A stretch of DNA of 64,000 nucleotides from Roseivirga sp. UBA6052 (GTDB taxonomy: Bacteria > Bacteroidota > Bacteroidia > Cytophagales > Cyclobacteriaceae), in the NCBI GenBank assembly GCA_002427755.1, contig DIYO01000001.1:682001-746000 (forward strand). Reading direction: 5' to 3'. The translations under genes and the position numbers were made by a program. Below are positions 59,454 through 64,000 of this stretch, one piece after another. Each line of letters opens with the position of its first letter. Position 1 is the first letter of the stretch. The notes beneath the pieces were generated by a model that had not been told where the DNA came from, searched no databases, and saw only the letters and a list, made by a program, of their open reading frames with translations.

Positions 59454-61068
59454 TTCCAAACCTTCCGTCCTACTTCTATGTACGCTCTTAATTCTTCTTG
59501 GCTGTGAGTCAGATCCGTTCCATGCCAAATTAAAAAGGCTACCAGATTTTGCCCAAGAAAAATACAGACCGCTCATACACTTTTCTCCTAAAAACAACTG
59601 GATGAATGACCCTAATGGCATGGTTTATTATGACGGAGAATATCATCTTTTCTATCAATACTATCCAGATAGCACTGTCTGGGGGCCAATGCATTGGGGA
59701 CATGCCATAAGCACTGATCTCGTGCATTGGGAAGAACTCCCCATTGCGCTTTATCCGGACGACTTGGGATACATTTTCTCTGGTTCGGCAGTAATAGACT
59801 GGAATAACACATCTGGACTTCAGAAAGGTGATCACCCTCCTATGATCGCCATATTCACACATCATGATCCAAAAGGTGAAAAGGAAGAAGGAAATATCAC
59901 ATTTCAATATCAGAGCATTGCATATAGCAATGATAAAGGAAGAACATGGAGTAAATATGAAGGTAACCCAGTAATCCCCAATCCGGGAATAAGAGACTTT
60001 AGGGACCCTAAAGTTTTTTGGCATAAAGAAACTGGAAAATGGATCATGATTCTTGCCGCGGCAGATAAGGTGATGCTCTACTCCTCAACTAATCTCAAAG
60101 AATGGGCTTTTGAAAGTGATTTTGGTGAAAATGCTGGAAGTCACGGTGGCGTATGGGAATGTCCGGACTTATTCAAACTAAAATTAGAAGATACAGAAGA
60201 GGAAAAATGGGTTATGCTGGTGAGCATTGGCAGTGGTGGAAAAAATGGTGGCTCGGCTACACAGTACTTCATTGGAGACTTTGATGGCAAATCATTCACA
60301 CCAAGTAACGATATGACCAAACCATTATGGTTGGATTATGGTCGAGATAACTATGCAGGAGTCACTTGGTCAGACATCCCTCAGGAAGATGACAGAAGGA
60401 TTTTTATAGGCTGGATGAGTAATTGGCAATATGCCCAGGTTGTACCTACTGAGAACTGGCGTAGCGCTATGACCTTACCTAGAAGTCTTCATTTGATCAA
60501 AAGCTTCGATCAATATCGTGTAGCATCTAGACCAGTGAAAGAATTAAAATTGCTAGAAACAGGTATTCCGATTGAAGCTGGTGGTTTTGATGTTCAAGAC
60601 AATGAATTTTTCTGGCTTTCTCAAGGAGGCACTAGCCAAGGAGATGTCTCTCAACAGGTGCCTTATTGGGCAGAAGTAACCTTTGATTTAGAAGATATTG
60701 CAGGCAAATTCTTTGGTGTAGAATTTAGAAACAGCGCAGGTGAAAAGTATTATGTGGTCATTTTAGACGGTGTCATATTGAGTGACCGAACGAAAATTCC
60801 ATTACACAAAGAGATTCCAGACTTTGCTGATTCCACTCACCGTGCCCTTATTCAGAATTTTTCGGATAGGAAGGAATTAAAGCTAGAATTCTATGTAGAT
60901 CAGTCATCTATTGAAATATTTGTCGCTGATGGTGAGGTAGTTTTAACCGAAACTTTGTTTGCTTCAGAACCTTTTCATGATGCCCTCATTTTTGCTTTAA
61001 ATGGCAAAGTTGAATTCAAAAGTAAAAAAGCGAGACAACTGAAGTCAATCTGGGAACCAATCAAATAG
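59446..61068 (+). CDS. GH32 fructan hydrolase lipoprotein (levanase/inulinase-like)
   Basis: 540 residues. A lipoprotein signal (MRSSKPSVLLLCTLLILLGC, lipobox LLGC). The five-blade propeller has the nucleophile in NNWMNDPNGMVYY (Asp of NDPNG), the transition-state Asp in DFRDPKVFWH and the acid/base Glu in GGVWECPDLF. A C-terminal beta-sandwich (from about 380) completes the family. It releases fructose from levan, inulin or sucrose at the cell surface or in the periplasm. It overlaps the MFS gene by 8 bp. No SusC/SusD pair or fructan sensor is next to it, unlike typical polysaccharide loci. Confidence 0.94.
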   Translation: MRSSKPSVLLLCTLLILLGCESDPFHAKLKRLPDFAQEKYRPLIHFSPKNNWMNDPNGMVYYDGEYHLFYQYYPDSTVWGPMHWGHAISTDLVHWEELPIALYPDDLGYIFSGSAVIDWNNTSGLQKGDHPPMIAIFTHHDPKGEKEEGNITFQYQSIAYSNDKGRTWSKYEGNPVIPNPGIRDFRDPKVFWHKETGKWIMILAAADKVMLYSSTNLKEWAFESDFGENAGSHGGVWECPDLFKLKLEDTEEEKWVMLVSIGSGGKNGGSATQYFIGDFDGKSFTPSNDMTKPLWLDYGRDNYAGVTWSDIPQEDDRRIFIGWMSNWQYAQVVPTENWRSAMTLPRSLHLIKSFDQYRVASRPVKELKLLETGIPIEAGGFDVQDNEFFWLSQGGTSQGDVSQQVPYWAEVTFDLEDIAGKFFGVEFRNSAGEKYYVVILDGVILSDRTKIPLHKEIPDFADSTHRALIQNFSDRKELKLEFYVDQSSIEIFVADGEVVLTETLFASEPFHDALIFALNGKVEFKSKKARQLKSIWEPIK

Positions 61069-61123
61069 AAAAGTTTGTAGCCTTAAGGCTTATTGAGTAG
61101 TTTCCTCCATTCAATATATCCTT

Positions 61124-63082
61124 ATGAAAACTACAAAGAGCATACTCGTGGCGCTTACATTTTTAATGACCATGTCATTAAGCGCGCAAGAAATTGTAAT
61201 TAAGCCTGAAAAACCAGTGATGGAGGTAGGAGAAAAACTCTCTATCGAGGCTTATGTTATAAAGGACGGTCAAAAACAAGACACTCCTGTTCGTCTATTC
61301 TCAAGAGCTAGAAGAGAACTCTTCATAGATTCAACTCTAACTGCGACTGCTTATAAACCAGGTGTTTTTGACGTTATTGCACTAGCACAAGGCGCGGGAA
61401 GAACGAATTTTCAGATAACCGTCAATTATCCTCCAATCACGGAGGTAAACATCCAAGATGTTCCAGAAAAGATCTATTCAGGTACTCCTGTATCACTTAA
61501 GTACAAAGTGATGGATAAAGCTGGATTAACAAGAGATGATGCAGCAGTAACTTTCTCTTCTAGTGATGAAAGTATTGCCATTATTAACCCTTTTGGCGTG
61601 ATCAACTCAACTGGAACGGGTAAAATAACTATAACTGCCCAAGCTGAGAACATTAGTAATACCGTTAATATCAATGTAGTAAAGAACCCGATCAAGACTA
61701 TTGAACTAAGTGTAGATGGTGATCAAGGCAGAACAGGGGATGTCTTCCATTTTAGAGCTAAAGCTTTAGATGCAAAAGGAAATGAAGTAGCTGATGCACC
61801 AATTACTTACAGTTTCTCAGGAATTTCGAGCAACAGCAGCCAAGAAGCTTCTGGTTTGATTAGACAGGATGGAAATTTTGTGGCAAACCAAGCTGGAACA
61901 TATACGATTACTGCATCTGCAGGAGTAGCTGCTGGACTAAGATCAGTAACTATTACTGAACGTGATGTAGCAAGAAAGATTGAAATGGTAGGTCAGGGCT
62001 CCGTAAATGACAAGCACACATCAGATCTTTGGATTTGGGAAGGTGTTGATGGAAGAGACTATGCAGTAACGGGTACTTGGGGTGCTGATGGGAAAGCCTA
62101 TTTCTGGGATGTAACCGATCCGGCAAGCATTGTAAAAATTGATTCTGTTCAAGTAGACGCAAGAACCGTTAACGATGTGAAAATCTCTGCAGATGGTACA
62201 ATTTGCGTCATTAGCCGTGAAGGTGCTTCAAACAGAAAAAATGGACTTGTAATCATTGATGTAAAAGACCCTAGCAATGCTGAAATAATTTCAAGATTCG
62301 ATGAAAACATGACAGGAGGCGTACACAATGTATTCATATATGAGAATCATATATATGCCCTTTCAGGTGGACAAAAGTATTACATCATCAATATCGATGA
62401 TCCTAAAAACCCGAAAGCAGTAGGTAAATACGAACTGGATACTCCTGGCCATGCTATTCACGATGTATGGGTTGAAGATGGCATTGCTTACTCTTCTAAT
62501 TGGGGAGATGGAATCCATATGGTAGATGTGGGTAATGGTATTGCAGGCGGATCACCTTCTAATCCGGTTAAGATTTCTAGTTATGCTTATCCAAATAAAG
62601 CCAATCACGCCTCTTTCCCATACAAAAGTAAAACCGGTAAGTTCTATGTAATTGGTGGCGATGAAATCTTCCCTTACGGATTAGACACAGGTAAAGGTGG
62701 TGTAAATATGGCCGGTGGCTATTTGCACGTAATCGACTTTACTGATTTGGACAATCCGGAAGAAGTGGCAAGATTCGAGATTCCGTATGCAGGTTCTCAC
62801 AACTATTGGATTGAAGATGATATTCTCTACGTAGCATTCTACAATGCAGGTGTTCGCGTAGTTGATTTAAGCGGTGAGCTAATGGGAGATCTTAGAGCTC
62901 AAGGCAGAGAAATTGCATGGATTATTCCTAACGATGCTAACGGGTATTCTCCAAATGCACCATTCACTTGGGGTGCTCAACTCCATAAAGGACATATCTT
63001 CTACTCAGATTGGAATAGCGGTTTATGGTCAGCCAAAATGGAGCCCGTTAAACCTCAGGAAACTAAGATCCAAAGCAAATGA
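61124..63082 (+). CDS. exported Ig-like (BIG2) and LVIVD-repeat protein
   Basis: 652 residues. Signal peptide ending SLSAQ (about 1-22). Three Ig-like or beta-sandwich domains (about 25-105, 107-190 with SSSDESIAIINPFGVINSTG, and 190-280), then LVIVD repeats (about 285-635, such as GLVIIDVKDPSNAEIISRF, YYIINIDDPKNPKAVGKY and HVIDFTDLDNPEEVARFEI). LVIVD repeats form a beta-propeller of unknown function. It follows the GH32 gene after 55 bp and its stop overlaps the start of a paralogue. Surface binding of a polymer is plausible but unproven. Confidence 0.87.
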   Translation: MKTTKSILVALTFLMTMSLSAQEIVIKPEKPVMEVGEKLSIEAYVIKDGQKQDTPVRLFSRARRELFIDSTLTATAYKPGVFDVIALAQGAGRTNFQITVNYPPITEVNIQDVPEKIYSGTPVSLKYKVMDKAGLTRDDAAVTFSSSDESIAIINPFGVINSTGTGKITITAQAENISNTVNINVVKNPIKTIELSVDGDQGRTGDVFHFRAKALDAKGNEVADAPITYSFSGISSNSSQEASGLIRQDGNFVANQAGTYTITASAGVAAGLRSVTITERDVARKIEMVGQGSVNDKHTSDLWIWEGVDGRDYAVTGTWGADGKAYFWDVTDPASIVKIDSVQVDARTVNDVKISADGTICVISREGASNRKNGLVIIDVKDPSNAEIISRFDENMTGGVHNVFIYENHIYALSGGQKYYIINIDDPKNPKAVGKYELDTPGHAIHDVWVEDGIAYSSNWGDGIHMVDVGNGIAGGSPSNPVKISSYAYPNKANHASFPYKSKTGKFYVIGGDEIFPYGLDTGKGGVNMAGGYLHVIDFTDLDNPEEVARFEIPYAGSHNYWIEDDILYVAFYNAGVRVVDLSGELMGDLRAQGREIAWIIPNDANGYSPNAPFTWGAQLHKGHIFYSDWNSGLWSAKMEPVKPQETKIQSK

Positions 63083-64000
63083 TCCCTTTAAGACTAATTA
63101 AAAATACCACTAGAAGAATTTCGGCTGTCGCACTCATTGCGATAGCCGTTAGTCTTTCTTTTGAGGCATTCGCTCAAAAGAAGATCATCATCGAAACGAC
63201 TGATCTGGACTTTAATGTGGGAGATAAAAGAAAGATATCAGCTTATGTTGAAGAAGATGGCAAAAGAATAGAGGCTAATGTTAGGTTATACTCTAGAGAT
63301 AAGAAAAAGCTGTATATAGATAGTGAAGGTATGGCAGAGGCATTTCTACCAGGAGAGGTAAATATCCTTGCCTTTGTACCGGGTGTGAGACATGCTTTCA
63401 ATGTTAATGTAAATTTCCCTGCCATAGCAGAAATCAGAATTTCAGATATACCTGAAAATGTTTATGCCGGCTCCCCTATTAAGCTTCAATATAAGATTAT
63501 TGATGAAGCCGGTCTAGACAGAAATGACGTACAAGTCTCATTCAACTCATCTGATGAGGAAATTGCCGTGGTTGATGACTTTGGTAATGTCTACACGCAA
63601 GCTAAAGGAAACGTTAAGGTCACAGCTCGTGTCGATAACATCGAAAATGTCATCAACATAAATGTTCAGACAAATCCTATAGAAAAACTACAACTCGATG
63701 TAGAAAGTGATGGCAATCGTACTGGAGATGTATTCCGTTTCTCAGCCAACGCAGTAGATAAAAATGGTAATTCGGTAGACGTTCCCATTAGATATTCATT
63801 TGATGGTAAGGCAGATGATGTATCTACATCTGCTTCTGGATTAATTAGACAAGATGGTCGATTCGTAGCTGATAAGGCAGGTATATATAGCGTTACCGCC
63901 TCTGCTGGTGTTGCCACTGCTCAAAAGACTTTTAGAATTAGTGAGCGAGATGTCTACAGAAAAATAGAAACTGTAGGGCAAGGATTGGTCACAGAAAAAT
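63079..64000 (+). CDS. second Ig-like/LVIVD paralogue (3' truncated by window)
   Basis: ATG 63079 overlaps the upstream stop (ATGA). The frame stays open to the end of the window, giving 307 residues. A signal peptide (TTRRISAVALIAIAVSLSFE, ending FAQ) is followed by the same Ig-like domains as in the preceding protein: compare IPENVYAGSPIKLQYKIIDE with VPEKIYSGTPVSLKYKVMDK, and SERDVYRKIETVGQG with TERDVARKIEMVGQG. The LVIVD part is expected beyond the window. The pair arose by tandem duplication and the two are translationally coupled. Confidence 0.88.
   Translation, partial: MIPLRLIKNTTRRISAVALIAIAVSLSFEAFAQKKIIIETTDLDFNVGDKRKISAYVEEDGKRIEANVRLYSRDKKKLYIDSEGMAEAFLPGEVNILAFVPGVRHAFNVNVNFPAIAEIRISDIPENVYAGSPIKLQYKIIDEAGLDRNDVQVSFNSSDEEIAVVDDFGNVYTQAKGNVKVTARVDNIENVININVQTNPIEKLQLDVESDGNRTGDVFRFSANAVDKNGNSVDVPIRYSFDGKADDVSTSASGLIRQDGRFVADKAGIYSVTASAGVATAQKTFRISERDVYRKIETVGQGLVTEK

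Noticed and set aside
1..64000. Mobile element or phage genes
   Set aside because: No transposase, integrase, recombinase, terminal inverted repeats or target duplications were found, and gene content is that of a stable chromosome.

Overview
The window is a gene-dense chromosomal segment of a bacterium of the phylum Bacteroidota, most likely a marine member of the Cytophagales (a Roseivirga/Fulvivirga-like organism; the genus is inference). The evidence is a type IX secretion system (T9SS) plug protein, GldC, a PorE-like OmpA protein, DUF3276, DUF3098 and DUF2147 proteins, carboxypeptidase-regulatory-domain TonB receptors, few Shine-Dalgarno sequences, and several promoters of the Bacteroidetes type (TTTG, about 18-22 bp, TAnnTTTG). 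Base composition looks even and AT-rich. I see no rRNA, tRNA, insertion sequence, prophage or CRISPR array.

Layout. 1-5.2 kb: the end of an amidinotransferase-like enzyme, a PorE-like OmpA protein, an orphan ABC ATPase and a sorbosone-dehydrogenase-like propeller. 5.3-12.5 kb: an ABC-F ATPase, an ECF sigma factor translationally coupled to a membrane-anchored protein with an outer-membrane-barrel-like C-terminus, the T9SS plug protein, a stand-alone Cas6-like RNase, and YchF. 12.6-18.5 kb: DUF3276, DUF58, an Alvin-type ferredoxin divergent from an acyl-CoA reductase, an AtoE-type short-chain fatty acid transporter and a DUF6090-like protein. 18.7-24 kb: two unrelated aconitases in tandem (AcnB and the AcnA/mitochondrial type). 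24-34 kb: exported and envelope proteins, an FkbM methyltransferase, a GH13 amylase/pullulanase, a TonB-C-domain protein, and two propeller proteins.

34-36 kb holds the two-gene mannosylglycerate pathway (mpgS-mpgP), a compatible-solute route. 36.9-46.3 kb holds two members of the ligase-associated DNA repair set (helicase and PdeM endonuclease) separated by a serine hydrolase, a MarR regulator, a TonB receptor and an alpha/beta hydrolase. 46.35-51.6 kb is a housekeeping run (ftsX-DUF3098-uppP-truB-ribF, then CoA-transferase A/B and gldC) with overlapping or nearly touching genes. 51.7-56.2 kb is a TonB receptor with an SGNH/GDSL lipoprotein. 56.5-64 kb is a carbohydrate region: VOC protein, TAT-exported TIM-barrel protein, MFS sugar porter overlapping a GH32 fructan hydrolase lipoprotein, and two tandem paralogous Ig-like/LVIVD proteins, the second cut by the window end.

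The observations most worth following are the orphan Cas6 with a strong RNA hairpin in its own leader, the sigma factor coupled to an inner-membrane/beta-barrel fusion, a leader with alternative hairpins and an intrinsic terminator ahead of a TPR-propeller gene, and a 49-residue exported peptide behind two 10-bp direct repeats spaced 21 bp.
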